From Buxus sempervirens (Eukaryota; Streptophyta; Magnoliopsida; Buxales; Buxaceae), in contig OX387184.1 in assembly GCA_947561395.2 (NCBI GenBank), positions 57,161,197 through 57,225,196 of the forward strand: DNA of 64,000 nt, read 5' to 3'. Positions 10,720 to 22,639 of this stretch are shown piece after piece. A model generated the notes under the pieces. The model was not told where the DNA came from. It searched no databases and was given only the letters and a program-made list of their open reading frames with translations. The translations under genes were made by a program, and so were the position numbers. Numbering within the stretch: the stretch's first letter is position 1; each line of letters starts with the position of its first letter.

Positions 10720-13700
10720 ATGGTGGTTACCACATCCACCACTTCATCTTCTCTCCACGCTAACTTGCACCCCCCAGTTCATGCTAACCTACGCCATCTC
10801 TGCACCTTCAGACCCTCTTCAACCTCTCTCTTACACTTCCACCATATCTATAGAAACCCTACAGACCCCAACAGAGGCTGTTCTTCCAGGGGAGCAAACA
10901 CTAATGGCGTCTTATCTGTTAGGGCTTACATGGAGGACACAAACTCTTTGTCCGGCCTGGCCAACAAAGTCATTGGATCTCTCCCTGTTGTTGGCCTTTT
11001 CGTGCGGATTTTCAGCGACGAAGGTGGGGTAGGAGGCGACATCATCGACTTCGCGGAGTTCCGGAGGCGAGTAGGGAAGAAATGTGGTGTGACGGATTCA
11101 AGAGCTTTCTACGAGTTCCAAGAAAGGCGAGGCCGGGTAATAAAGACGTGATTTTTATTTTACAGTTTTATTGCATTTTGTGAAGAGCACATCGTGTTGT
11201 TAAACTGTGATTGTGTTTGAATTCTAAATCACTTTTGGTGGATAAGAAATTTGGGGATTGTTGGGTTTTGTTCCTTTTTCCTTGACTTCCATGGAATGTA
11301 CCGTGGGCAGCCCCAGAGGGCCAGAGCTTTAACATTTGTGAGGATGTATGATAGATAAAGTCATAAAGATACAATTTATTCTCCAATTATGTGTATTTCT
11401 ATTAAAAATGTCATAATATGTGACTAGAATGGGATTTTTTTTTCTGTTGGGGAATTTTGGAAATCCAAGGTTGGATGTTCTTATATTTGGGATTGGTGGG
11501 TTCAGTCCCTTGTTTCCTTTTGAATTTGTGTAATATATCGTGGTGTATTCAGTAGTTTTCCATCAGTTCCAAAAACGGCAAGGCTGAGTAACAAAATTAT
11601 AGTTTTTACAATTCTAGTGTAAGGATGCGTTTGTGATTCTTGGATTGGTGGGTTCTGTTTGTTGTTGTATTGGTCTACATCTGGAAATTTCTTTTGACAT
11701 GGAAATTAATGTTGTGCTTATTTTAATTGCTTTTATGGGTAGGCAGGGGATCCTCTGTATGTTCTACTATGTTGTTGGTTGGCTGCTGTTGGTGCTGGCC
11801 TGCTCAAGTCAGAGGAAATTCTTGAAGGGGTAGCGAGACTTCGGATTTCAAATGATATTGAGTTTGAAGAGCAGAATTTTATTGCCATTATGAATGAAGC
11901 AAGGGAGGTTGGTTGATCTCTTCGGATTATTTTTCTTCAGAGCTATCTTTTTTGTTGCATATAGAATTGAATCTGTAGTAGTTTTTATGTTGGGTTGACT
12001 TGTTGGCCATCTTTTTCTCCACTAATCAGGACGAAAAATTTTGAGAAATCATTAATTAGAGGTTGATTATGCATTACATGTTGGGGAGAAAGCAAAATTT
12101 AATTGGTAATTAGAAAGGGAACTTAAGAATTTGTGGCCAACTGTTAACTAATGCCTAATATGTAGCTTTGAATTTGTAAATGCAGTCAAAAGTTTTATTC
12201 AGGTGTGGAGGGCCATGGCCTATTAAGATAATGAGAATATGCTATGTGGAGTTTCTTTGTTGAGATGACTGACCCGATTATTGGACACTCTTCAATAGTT
12301 ATTCAGACACCACTGAGGATAATTCTGTGTTTTTTTTTTTACTTTTTTCTTGTGTAACCATTGTTGAGGTTCGTGGAGCCTGATAATACTGGACACTCAG
12401 CCATACTCATTGCAAAAATTAGCAATGGGTATTTTGGGTATTTCACATCGTATTAGGGTTATATCCCTGTTCTTGTAGTCAGCCGTGGACATAGCACTAT
12501 TATGGGGTGAACCACGTAAAATCTGTGTGTTTTCTTGTTCGATTTTTCTTTGTTCTTTTGCTCCTAGCGATCTATAGGAATCAGGTTGGATTCCTATCAA
12601 CCATGGCATAATATATGTAGAGTGGAGGTTGGACACAGTTAAAGGAAATATATGAAGGTTGTCTTTGCATTGTTTCTTTGGGACCTGGAAGTGATTTGGG
12701 GACTAGAAGCACTTCATTGATGCACTTTAGTGTCTAGTAAACATGTTTAAGAAGCAATTCCTGATGAAGTGCTTCATTGAAAGGTTGATTCTAGTGAGGC
12801 AATTGATTTCCTCCTCCAAATTACTTCCATGGGAATCAATTTTTGTCACTTAAGTGATAATTTCTTTGTGATTATTTTGTCTTCATATTAGCATATAATG
12901 TCTATTTTGCCGCTTCTTATCTTTGAAGGCCGAAAAGCACCTCTTAAATAAAAATTTATCAGATGCTTTATTTACATCTGGAAAGATTTTTATTAAGTGC
13001 TTCCTTACAATCAATCCTAGAGGAATTGATTCTGTTTTTATGAAGCAATTTAAAACAGAATCAATTCCAAAAAAGGCCGTAGTTTAAAACAAAAAAAACA
13101 AAAAAAAAAACAAGAAAAGGTGGAGAGACTAAAGGTCAATAGCAAGACAAATTGGAGATGGATTTGTGTCACTGTATTTCTTTTCATTATTTTTGTACTT
13201 TAATATCGTGCAAGTTGCTGCTTCAGTAATTATAATACCTTTTGGTGTTTAGATGTATGACATTGTATTAGGACTATTATGGAGACAGAACTTATAACTG
13301 TGATATTTGAATAAACAAAGAATGGGCTAAGTGGTGAAAGTATCTAAGTGTACAGAAAACTTGAGTGAATCTGTTTTCACATATCTATCCATTTTGAATT
13401 CCTGCAGCACTGGCATGGGAATGAGTCTTGGTCATATAGGAAGCATCTTTGAATGATTGTACTCTTTCCTAGGTATCTTGTTATCATAGTAGGAAAAAGA
13501 TATATGAGACACATGGACCATTTCTTTACCATCCCTCTGAAGAAAGGAATTCTTCAAGAGGTTTAGATGGTATATCTCTTAGAATGGGACTGGTTAGGTG
13601 TGCAGTCTGGCCTGTTGTTTTAATTGCATTTTATAGAATTACTATATCATTTTAGGAGGCAGGAATCATGGGACGCTCCAAAATCAGTTTCTTGTTGGGG

Positions 13701-16700
13701 GTGGTAAAGATTATTTTTAGGATCATGACATACAGTTCATGGATTCCACAGTAATGGTTAATAATTTGGGCAGCTAAGGAATTATTTTGTTTTACAAATC
13801 TTTGAGGCTGCTAGAGCAAGTGTCCCTTTAAGTACAGACACATAAAAGGGACCAAGTTTGGCCAGGTGTTTTGGACCTTCCTGTATTCACTTCTTTTGCA
13901 ATAGTTGCCTATATTCACTTCTTTTGCAACAGTGGCTGGTTGTTCTCTCATGTATATTCTTACTCAGGATCTGGATCCTATCAGGAGGGACACTGTAGAG
14001 GCTAATTGCTGTAACATGGACAAGTTTTGAGGCTGGTGATAAACTCTGAAGTTGCTGTTGCTGGTATTACAATCTCTTGTTATTAATGGGAAATTTTGTT
14101 GGTGCTTTGATCGTGGAGATTTTATTTGATCTTTTAGTAATTTCAGTGAAATGAATACTAGAAGGAGAAAATATATGGTAATTAAGAAGTGATACACTCA
14201 TAGAATGAACATAATTGAGATGATGATGTTCAGATGGATGTGTGGAAAGACTAAAAAATGTATTTGAGGAAGCCCATAGAGGTGACTCTGAGAAGCAGTA
14301 GGATGGTGAAAGTTGAAGGATCTAGAGTAGAGGAAGACCATAAAAGGAGTTTGGTTAGAATGAGTTGGAGGCTTGCAATCTAACTGAAGATATGCTTTTC
14401 TACAGATATGCATAAAAGGAGTTTGGTTAGGGTAACAAATTATGTTGATTGGCCATTCAATTTTAGAGAAAGAAATGGATTTTTTGACTTATATTAGTGC
14501 TCTACAGGTCATACATAGTCACGGCTCCCACTCTTAAATTGTGATTCTGCAATTCACAAGTAGCTCTGCCTTTTTATGGTGCCATATGAAATCAGTAACT
14601 GTTTAAGTTACAATAATCTGCTGCACCTAGTTGCTTCCTAAGAGTGCTAGATATTTCACCCTAAGTGAAAAAAACCTTGACTCTGAAGAATGTAGAAATT
14701 GAATACCTATTACCATCACCCTCTTGAGGGTCAACAAAGCCAGTACCAGGTTCTACAAAATTTTTCTCGTTAACAAATTACCATGTTCAACCATTAAAAG
14801 AAGATATGAAGGAGGAAACAACCAAAAGTTAAGATGCAATCACTGGCTTTAGAAATGTAGATAGGGATTAGTGTCAAAGAGTCAGCAAGAGGATATTCGT
14901 CCAGATGATCAGAGGAGGTTGTTCTTTACAAATCTGCAACTGGGGTATGCATTAGTGACGGAAGAGTACAAACCCTTCCATTGCACACCAGTATGGAGCT
15001 TTTGAATCAGTGATAATGCCAATAGAGAGTGCTTCACCTAAAGCTTCCCCATCTCCAGGATTGCATTTGAATCACCCTCAATATGAGCACATCCATTGGC
15101 AGTTTTGTCACTTCATAATCTCTATGAAAAAAGGAAGAGTTTTGAGGCTTTAACAGTGCACATATGATTTGAAGGGCTTACCAAATGCGCCTAATGTGAG
15201 TGAGTTTGGGTCAAAGGATGAGCCTGTGGCCAGATTTCGATGGGATCTGCGATTCTAAGCGCAGAAAGTCTTGGGCCCAGCCCAATCTCAAACAGAATGA
15301 TTTCCCCTCCAATCTAGGTTTGCACCAGCCCTCTTCTCATGACCCCCCTCCCTAGATTTATATCATATCCAAGGGGTTTTCCCAGAAGAAATCGTCTCAG
15401 CTGTGCTGTATGCATAGCTATCCGGACCAGTTACTGCATTTACCTTGTGCTTCTTCTGTCATTCCCAGGTCTCCAGCTGTTATATCTCTAGTACAGATCC
15501 CAGGATCTAGCAATGCTGATTCTAAGAAAAAATGTTGTTTTTAGCATTACAAACCAGCGGGTGATTGTTGCTAAATACTATAAGTCTTATCACCCAATCT
15601 TCTTCCTCATTAATTCTACCCAATTAGTCATTTTTAGGTGCCACCTTCATGTCCTACAACAATGGACATAAAAATCTTGTTGATGCTGGGATGATCCACT
15701 TAAAGCTTGTCCAAATTGAAGATGTTGGTCAGATTACTTGACTTCCTATCCATTGAAGCTCACCACCTTTATCAGTGACCACATAAGTCTGGACGTAACC
15801 ACCACAAAACTTTCTTAACACAAACATCTCACTCGAGTTGCAATGGGAAACACAACACGAACCCAGATATTTTTATCACCTTCCAAATCTTCCCCATTGC
15901 TAATGCAGCCTAATTCATGTGTCCAATGCTCCAAGTACAAGCTTAAAACACCAAGGTTCCAAGCCCCCTTGGAGAACTCTCTCTTCTAACTTTGGGTTCC
16001 GGAATTGAGCAGAAATTTAACTGACCCAAATATTTTTTTTCCAAGGAATAGTGTCCACAATTTTATGGGACTCTCCTTCAAGAAACCAACTAAACAGCAA
16101 TCCTAAGAGAAGTTGCCAAAGTAAGGAGATTACAAAGGCAGCAGATCTTATGGTTCTCAACCTTCCCATGCAGTGCAGTCAGCTCTTTTTGTCCACCTAA
16201 AAATTTTGCAGTCAGCTCTTTCTATGCACCTAACATTACTGCTATCATATTTGCTGTATGGATGGGTGCATCGGATGACAGTGGCACAAGGATTAGGAGC
16301 ACTCCCTCATACAGTCTGGTCAGGGGACGGGAAGAACCTCTGTTTGGCAGCCCCTCCAAATTGAAGCCCCAGTCTCCCAATTACTTTGAACAAGTTGTGC
16401 CACCCGGCTTGTCCTCTTCTTTTGAAAAAAAACAGCGGTCTCTTGTGTCTTCTTGCTAATATTTCAGGAAACAAAATGAACCATCCCCTATTCTTTACTG
16501 AAAATCACCTTTCCCCCTGTTCTAAGGGAAAACAACGGACTGCTATTGATTGTTTTTAAGCCTATCTATAATGACTTTTCATAAACCAATGTACTTCCGA
16601 TTCTGTGAGGACAAAATTTGTTAGAAACTGAAACAGCTTATTTAGTCTACACCATTCAGCACACAGTGGCAAATATTTGTGACCTCTCTGCTTACTTGAA

Positions 16701-18086
16701 GTAGAGGGAAAGAAGATTTACAAATATGGGCAAAAAGGAATAGGCTTCAAAGACATGGAGAAAGGTATAGAACTGATTAAGAGATCTTAGAAGATGCAAA
16801 CAACTAGTTAATATTGCTTTATCACTCCCCCACCAATTCACGTGTGTATTGGTCCGTAGCATTTGTTTTTTAAACTCAAGGTTATGATTTTGGATAATGG
16901 AGAAAATACAAGTTATCATGGAGTAGTTGTTGTTCCTTTCATCCACTAGAGGTTCATAAAACTGTTTGTGGTTCTTTCATCTGCTACAGGTTCGTACAAC
17001 AATACATTAAGATTTCCGAGCAATCATGTTTTAGGTTTCCTTGTTTTGATCTACATGACTAGATCAGAACTTGGACATAAAATATGAATAAAAATGACCT
17101 ATATATATTTTTTCAAGTCTTTCCTTATTTTTACTATCATTATCCCCACCTAAACTTCGCTATTTTGGGTTCTGTTATTCCATCTATCCAGAAAAATGTA
17201 TTCATACAGATTATTGGCCTGTAATTAATCTATAAGTGATATCATGAAATTATCAGTATCAGCATGTAAAATGGATATTTTGGGTTCTTTGATTCCAACG
17301 CCTCCAGAACAATATGTTCACACAGATTATTTGCCTTCGATTAATCTCTAGTTGACTCTGTTTGTGTTCTTTAACAAAATTCAAAATATTGTTATTATGA
17401 ACTATCTACTGCAAGTAGGGATGAAAGAATATCCTTCATCACATAAAAATTAATTCTATTGCTGCTGATATTGGCCTAATGCCTCTTATTGTTTGCTGTT
17501 TGTTTCTAATGAAACTTCTATTTCTCTGTAGAAGTCTTGTTAAATGGAAGTCATGAAACAAACTCCTTGATAGTTGTTACATTGCTTGAGGTTTTCAATT
17601 GCATTCTGGATTCTTCTTTGTTAATTGAATTATTGATTTCTCTTTGCCATTTTCTCCTTGCATTCTTATTGTCACCACGGATTTGTTCTTTAAGCTGATT
17701 ATATGCAGTTCACATTCAATGAAGGCATCTTTATTTATTTATTTATTTATTTTTTTGAATTGCAGAGACGTTCAAAGTTGAATGTTGCTGCCCCAGCTGT
17801 ACCTATGGAGGTACGAGCTGAGAAAGCACTTGAAGCTATTTACGTCTGTTGCTTTGGTAGGGATCCCATACAAGAAGAGGATGAGAAATTACTTGAGACC
17901 ATGCTCAATGCGGTTTTCCCCTCTGTTGGGCAATCAAAGATTGATGGAATTGTCAAAGACAAGGCAAAGAGAGTAGCAGAAAGCAGGGAAGAAGATAATT
18001 TTCCAGAGCCGAAGCCTTTGTCAAAAGAAGCTGTACAGCTACAAATGAAGGACCTCCAGTTCTTGAAAAGGAATAGTGAAATTTAA
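10720..18086 (+). CDS. PSA3: PSA3-like photosystem I assembly factor, three exons, plastid-targeted
   Basis: The exons are 10720-11136, 11743-11907 and 17766-18086. All introns are phase 0 with GT..AG borders, giving 300 residues. The first 65 or so residues are Ser/Thr/His-rich with few acids, typical of a chloroplast transit peptide, with a plausible processing region near SVRAYMED. The mature part carries the blocks SLPVVGLFVRIFSDEGG, DFAEFRRRVGKKCGVTDSRA, AGDPLYVLLCCWLAAVGAG and EVRAEKALEAIYVCCFGRDP. I match these from memory to PSA3 (the Arabidopsis At3g55250 family), a stromal/thylakoid factor needed for photosystem I assembly. The exon structure is read from the sequence and the function is by family. 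Intron 2 is 5.86 kb and repeat-bearing. The 3' end (exon 3 plus flanks) is duplicated at 45866-48758. Confidence 0.72.
11908..17765 (+). other. Long intron 2 of the PSA3-like gene
   Basis: 5858 bp between donor GT at 11908 and the acceptor ending at 17765. It is AT-rich with no open coding gene. Part of it, 15002-16086, has a close copy at 55395-56516. 16374-17765 is shared with 45866-47155, and shorter parts are shared with 21310-21806, 53415-53640 and 59029-59524. The reverse strand of about 15850-15975 reads for some 40 codons like decayed coding sequence (DLEGDKNIWVRVVFPIATRV), possibly an old transposon ORF. The last 60 bases hold a TTTA microsatellite that serves as the polypyrimidine tract. 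Confidence 0.7.
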
Positions 18087-18416
18087 GCAGCTAATGCCCT
18101 TCCCTCCACTGTTTTTTGTAAGTAAAATTTTGATTCTGAATCTTGCGAAAAATCAGTATTGTTGCTTAAATTTTTGTACCTTTGTTAACGATGATTTTAT
18201 CTTTGGCAACAAAATCAAGAAGAGCAATATAATCTGAGTAATAAACTCCACTACCAAGTATCAGTATATAAAATCACCTGGCATTGGAGAAAAAAAAGCA
18301 AAGAAAAGACAGAGCAAGCAGATTGAAAGAATGAAAATTAAAATGTATCCTAGGATGCTAATGGTTAATACAAGTTTCTCCCTATTAGGTTCTTCATTTT
18401 AGTCATTTTCCAAGAA

Positions 18417-18597
18417 CTATTTCATCGGAGTTAAATTGACAGTAGGGCAACACTTGGGATCACCGGCGGAGGCATGATCGACGGTCTCAGATCGAAGTTG
18501 CAACGATTCTCTCAGTGCTGGAATGTTAGAATTTGGGATGTTAGATGCACGATGAGGTGTTAACTTGCTCTTGTTCTCACTTTCAGCCTTTTTGGAA
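18417..18597 (-). CDS. Conserved short ORF downstream of small gene A (possible 3' exon)
   Basis: On the minus strand an AG acceptor-like site (18598-18599) precedes a frame starting AESENKSKLTPHRASN and continuing through NSNIPALRESLQLRSETVDHA to a stop at 18417. The same stretch exists in copies B (21971-22135) and C, and in more damaged form in D and F. It could be a 3' exon of the small alanine-rich gene or of an alternative transcript, but I could not find a matching donor in phase. No family is recognised. Confidence 0.3.
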
Positions 18598-18820
18598 GGA
18601 AAAATGAAAAAGAAAAAAGAGTCCAAATGCGTAGACAACATACTGTATTAACCATTAAAGCACCACAGCAAGTTTCACACAAGAAAAAAAAAACACTTGT
18701 TACTCTGCTCAACAGCAGCATTCAGGTCAGAGCCAAAGGAAACTTAAAACATCATAGGCCTATATATATGTATAGCTAGTCACACATACCAACAGATCAG
18801 AGTTTCAAACCAAGCTTTCT

Positions 18821-19067
18821 CTAATCTTTATTTCCACGTAAATCACGAAAATATCCTTTTAGGTTCTCGACAAATTCATTTCTGGGTACTTCGACACCCG
18901 GCTTTCCAGGAGCTTTCATCATCTTTTTTTTTTTTTGGATATAAACCCCAGGCTATGGCTGCCGCTATGGCTGCCGCTATGGCTGCCACTCCAGCTGCTG
19001 CTTTCCATGTGTTGTCCTTCTTCCAACCACCATCTCCTCCTCCTCCCCTCCCATCAGAAGAAGCCAT
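18821..19067 (-). pseudogene. Small alanine-rich membrane-protein gene, copy A (frameshifted)
   Basis: First member of a five-copy family of unknown function. The start ATG (MASSDGRGGGGDGGW) lies 67 bp downstream of a TATA box. After a Gly/Lys-rich segment comes a hydrophobic Ala/Ile stretch (AAAGVAAIAAAIAAAIAW), probably one membrane helix, then a basic tail. A run of 13 A residues in the coding strand puts the reading frame out of phase. The literal frame ends at 18876 with a foreign tail, while the family C-terminus (KAPGKPGVEVPRNEF...GYFRDLRGNKD, stop at 18821-18823) continues in another frame. Either this copy is broken or slippage on the A-run restores the frame. It is convergent to the PSA3-like gene. 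Confidence 0.55.
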
Positions 19068-19133
19068 CAGTTCCTTGGCAAGAAAGATGCTAAAGTCTCT
19101 CACCTCTTGTGGAAGGATGATGCTGGGTTGCTT

Positions 19134-19145
19134 GCTTATATAGCC
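19134..19145 (-). promoter_or_regulatory. TATA box of small gene A
   Basis: The minus strand reads GGCTATATAAGC 67-78 bp upstream of the ATG, which leaves room for a short 5' leader. It is conserved in copies C and D, degraded in B2 and removed in F. Confidence 0.6.
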
Positions 19146-19949
19146 TTCTCGAATTCAGAATAACATTCACCTCCTCAGTCCCAATCTTAGCTGCTAAGAA
19201 AGGATCAAAAATTGACAGGGAACGGCTCTCAACAGAAACTTTTATTAGCATGCTTTAATGCATACACTTTGTATATATATTGAAGGGCTTAAGAAAGAAA
19301 AGAGGGAGACCTGAAAAGACATGAATTAAGCCTATAAAACAAGATTTTTACAAAAACATAACTTAACTGAAGATACAATTTTTTATATAACGGGATAAAG
19401 TTATAAATTCGTATTGCCGACCCTACTTTTGTGGAACTGGCTTATGGTGATAAGGATTTATACACTTAATCACTAAGGCAAAAGTTGGAAGGAAAAAGAG
19501 ATGAAACATGAAAGGCTTTGTAGTTTGTACTTTGTACCACGTAGGTCCGGCGTGAACAGCGTGGAAAGAAAGAAAGTAAACATCGTACCTCTATAGCTTC
19601 TTTTATTTCGTCTCTTTTCGTAGACGTTTCTTTACTAGCCACGAATCATACCTCTATAGCCTTTTCAAACTTTTTAATACACTCGGACCCTTCTGCCGAC
19701 TATTAAACCTTTCACCCATTTTGAGGATGATTAACAGGTTAATTTTGTATGTTACCAAAAAAAAAAAAAAAAGTTAATTTTGTAAACAAAAATTTACTAT
19801 AAGGGACCACACGCGTCTTTATGGACTTCAAATGGTGATGAGTCCGCAGGTCAAGTCCAAGAAAACATCTTCCACATAAAGCTGAAAGCATTTTCCTGCT
19901 TGTATTAATTTACTGTAAACAAGGTTATTTTTTCGTGTTGAAAGGGGGA

Positions 19950-20052
19950 GGGGTAGGGGTGCTTATTGGGCCATGCCGGCCATTCAGCATCTTCCTGCTT
20001 GTATTAATTTATTGTAAACAAAGTTATTTTTTCGGGTTGAAAGGGGGAGGGG
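19950..20052. repeat. Tandem duplication of about 100 bp carrying a hAT left end
   Basis: The segment with CTTCCTGCTTGTATTAATTT, TTGTAAACAA and GGGGGAGGGGTAGGGGTGC occurs twice in a row (about 19885-19984 and 19985-20083), so the left 30 or so bases of the hAT element exist in a truncated first copy at 19954 and in the full element at 20053. The same arrangement is seen at 51975/52074. A single truncated end is at 55355. Confidence 0.7.
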
Positions 20053-20856
20053 TAGGGGTGCTTATTGGGCCGTGCTAGCCCGAGCCTGGCACGGCCTGGG
20101 CACGCCTGTGGGCCAAGCCCGGCACAGCACGGCACTGTAGACGTGCCCCATTAAGTCCCAAAAAATTGATTTTTTGGGATTTTTTTTGACAGTTTTACCC
20201 CCTCAATAGCCATATAATACTAATATTTGGGGGGTATGCTTGTAATTGATTGTAAATGACAATTTATACCCTTCCAACTGCCTAATAACAGTCATATTGG
20301 AGGGTAGAGGTGATAAAAACCCAGTTTTGGTTTTCTATAAATAGTCTAACCCTTCCCACTCCAAACCACATCTCTTCTACAATCTCTTACTCTCTTCTAC
20401 AATCTCCCTTGCTCTCTTTTAAATTGTTCAAGCATCAAAAGTGAGTGCCAACCTAGTTGGGATGTGCTTATACTATAGTGATGCGGTATTATTTTGCAAT
20501 TGTATAATGTAACACTAATGCAAAGTTGTACTTGTACTTGCAAGAATTAATTTATTTACATTTTTTGAGCAAAATCTATTTTATTATGTGTAAAACAATT
20601 TTGTGAATTTTTGAGAATTTTTTGGAAAATTTTTTCCTATTTTATGGATTTTTTTTTTGAATTTTAAAAAAAAAATAGGGACCAACCCTTTGGCCAGGCA
20701 ACGGCCCGGCGTGCCAGGCCTGTCACGGCACTGCCCAGCCTCGAGCGTGCCAGGGGCTGGGCCGTGCCGGGGTATTCGGCCCGCGGCCCACGTGGCCTGC
20801 CTAGCACGCCCCAGTCGTGCCTGGGCTGTGCTGGGCTGGCACGCTGAGCACCCCTA
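20053..20856 (+). mobile_element. Non-autonomous hAT element, copy 1 (804 bp)
   Basis: The termini TAGGGGTGCTTA and TGAGCACCCCTA-type (imperfect inverted repeats) are flanked by the 8-bp direct repeat GGGAGGGG (20045-20052 and 20857-20864), as in the hAT superfamily. Both subterminal regions are very GC-rich with repeats of GGCCGTGCC/GGCACGGC. The middle is AT-rich and keeps a promoter-like CTATAAATAG near 20336. No transposase is present, so it is an internally deleted derivative. Copies lie at 52074-52961 and 57773-58575. Confidence 0.8.
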
Positions 20857-21281
20857 GGGAGGGGGGAGGTAAGCTCATTTGTATAATTATGGAAGAAAAT
20901 AAATAGCTGTATTTTTTAAAGAAAGGACTGGAGTACTAGTGCTTTAGAGTTGAAAGTGTTGTCATTAATTTTCCATTTGGCAAGGTTAATACTAAAGTTC
21001 TGGGAAGTTTTATCTTATGATTTTGCAAAGGAGAATGTGCTTGTGTCCTATTGTATAACTATAACTATATAACAATACCATTCCATTAATTTAGAAAAAA
21101 TGGATGATTTTTGCTAGTTGAAACTTCTCATTTTGTAACTCGAAAGTTGGTTGTAAGATGTATTTTTTTTCCCAAATAATATCCTATTTTTTACTGTTTT
21201 ATGGCACAATAAATTTTAAAAAGTATTTTTTTCCTCGTAGTTATTATGAAGTCCTTGCTCAACCAGTCATTTCTTTGGTAG

Positions 21282-21309
21282 CCCGTGCATGGCACGGGGT
21301 TTTTGCTAG
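21282..21309 (+). mobile_element. Helitron 3' terminus, family 2, copy 1
   Basis: A perfect 7-bp hairpin (CCCGTGC, loop ATG, GCACGGG) is followed by the 7-base spacer GTTTTTG and the terminal CTAG, with host T next. This is the canonical Helitron 3' end. Copy A at 16452-16465 shows an empty-site-like sequence (GCTAATATTTCAGG) for the host side. The matching TC 5' end was not located; it should lie left of 21282, perhaps beyond the hAT insertion. The same end recurs at 53387-53414 and 59001-59028. Confidence 0.75.
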
Positions 21310-22318
21310 TATTTCAGAAAACAAATGAACCATCGCCTATTTTTCACTGAAAATCACCTTTCCCCTATTCTAATAAAGGAACGCAACAGTCCGCTATTGA
21401 TTGTTTTTAAGCCTATCTATAATGACCTTTCGTAAACCAATTCACTTCCTATTCTATGAGGACAAATTCGTTAGAAGCTGAAACCAGCTTTTTAGTCTAC
21501 ACCGTTCAACACACAGTGGCAAATATTTGTGACCACTCTGCTTACTTGAAGTAGAGGGAAAGAAGATTTATAGATATGGGCAAAAAGGAATAGGCTTCAA
21601 AGGCTTGGAGAAAGGTGTAGAACTGATTAAGGGATCTTAATTAGAAGATGCAAATTAAACAACTAGTTAACATTGCTTTATCACTCCCCCACCAAGGTTA
21701 TGAGTTTGGATAATGGAGAAAATACATGTTATCATGGAGTAGTTGTTGTTCCTTTCATCTGCTAGAGGTTCATAAAACTGTTCGTGGTTCTTTCATCTGC
21801 TACCCAGTATGAGTATATAAAATCCACCTGGAATTGGAAAAAAAAAAGGCAGAGAAAGCAGATTGAAAGAATGAAAATTAAAATGCATCCTAGGATGCTA
21901 ATAGTTAATACAAATTTCTCCCTATTAGGTTCTTCATTTTAGTCATTTTCCAAGAACTAATTCATCGGAGTTAATTTGACAGTAGGGCAACGCGACGGAC
22001 ATCAGGTTCACCTGCGGAGGCATGATCGACGGTATCGGATCGAAGTTGCAACGATTCTCTCAGTGCTGGAATGTTAGAATTTGGGATGTTAGATGGACGA
22101 TGAGTAGTTAACTTGCTCTTGTTCTCACTTTCAGCCTTTTTGAAAGGAAAAATGAAAAAGAAAAACGGTCCAAATGCGTAGAAAACATACTGTATTAACC
22201 ATTAAACCACCACTGCAAGTTTTATATCACCAAAAAAGAAAAAAAAAACACTTATTCTGCTCAACAGCAGGATTCAGAGCCAAAGGAAACTTAAAGATCA
22301 CAGGCACATATATACATA
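21310..22318. repeat. Block 1, right half (copy B): exon-3-deleted repeat
   Basis: 21310-21806 matches 16461-16986. It then joins directly to sequence matching 18254 onward, so about 1.27 kb including PSA3 exon 3 is missing. It continues to 22318, where the large Helitron interrupts it, and resumes at 40073. The minus-strand short ORF of this repeat is open here (21971-22135, ending PDVRRVALLSN), longer at its C-terminus than in copies A and C. Confidence 0.85.
21971..22135 (-). CDS. Conserved short ORF, copy B
   Basis: 54 codons from the acceptor-like site: AESENKSKLTTHRPSN through to DVRRVALLSN and a stop. In copies A and C a short deletion just before the end changes the last 15 or so residues, so this copy may show the ancestral terminus. 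The function and the upstream exon are unknown. Confidence 0.3.
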   Translation of the reverse strand, partial: AESENKSKLTTHRPSNIPNSNIPALRESLQLRSDTVDHASAGEPDVRRVALLSN

Positions 22319-22639
22319 CTAGTAATGAACACGCGCGTTGCGCGTGAATAATGAGCAACAGAATGTCACAAGAAAAAGAAAAGTTATAGATTTGCAATAA
22401 AATGTGTTGTCATAAAAATCAATTTTATAAGAAGTTTCAACATCAAATGGACAAAATAATTGTATAAATAAACATTGATTTTTTCTATACAAAGTATGCT
22501 ATATGTTAAAAACACTGTAACAACAATTATTGACATGATTGTTATCAGGGTAGTTTTATATATCCGTACACAAAAGAGTTGCACTTCATCAGTAGCCATT
22601 CCCTTGAGATTCCTTGAATAATTCTAAGTTGGTCCTTTT

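Larger units (their letters stand above)
16374..19950. repeat. Segmental duplication block 1, left half (copy A)
   Basis: The sequence matches 45866-48758 plus 51608-51960 almost base for base. It covers PSA3 exon 3, the inter-gene region and small gene A with its promoter. The homology starts abruptly at TCCCAATTAC (16374 and 45866). The main differences are a 92-bp indel before exon 3, a deletion of about 200 bp in the second copy around 51770 (relative to 19535-19745), and scattered substitutions. Confidence 0.9.

Noticed and set aside
10583-11032. Overlapping frame starting upstream of the PSA3-like start codon
   Set aside because: It is out of frame with the conserved protein, lacks family similarity and is not continued by exons 2 and 3.
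20657-20857. Open frame rich in Arg/Pro/Ala/Gly in the hAT element (also at 58364-58576)
   Set aside because: It is a by-product of the GC-rich subterminal repeats of the hAT element and is not conserved in frame in copy 2.
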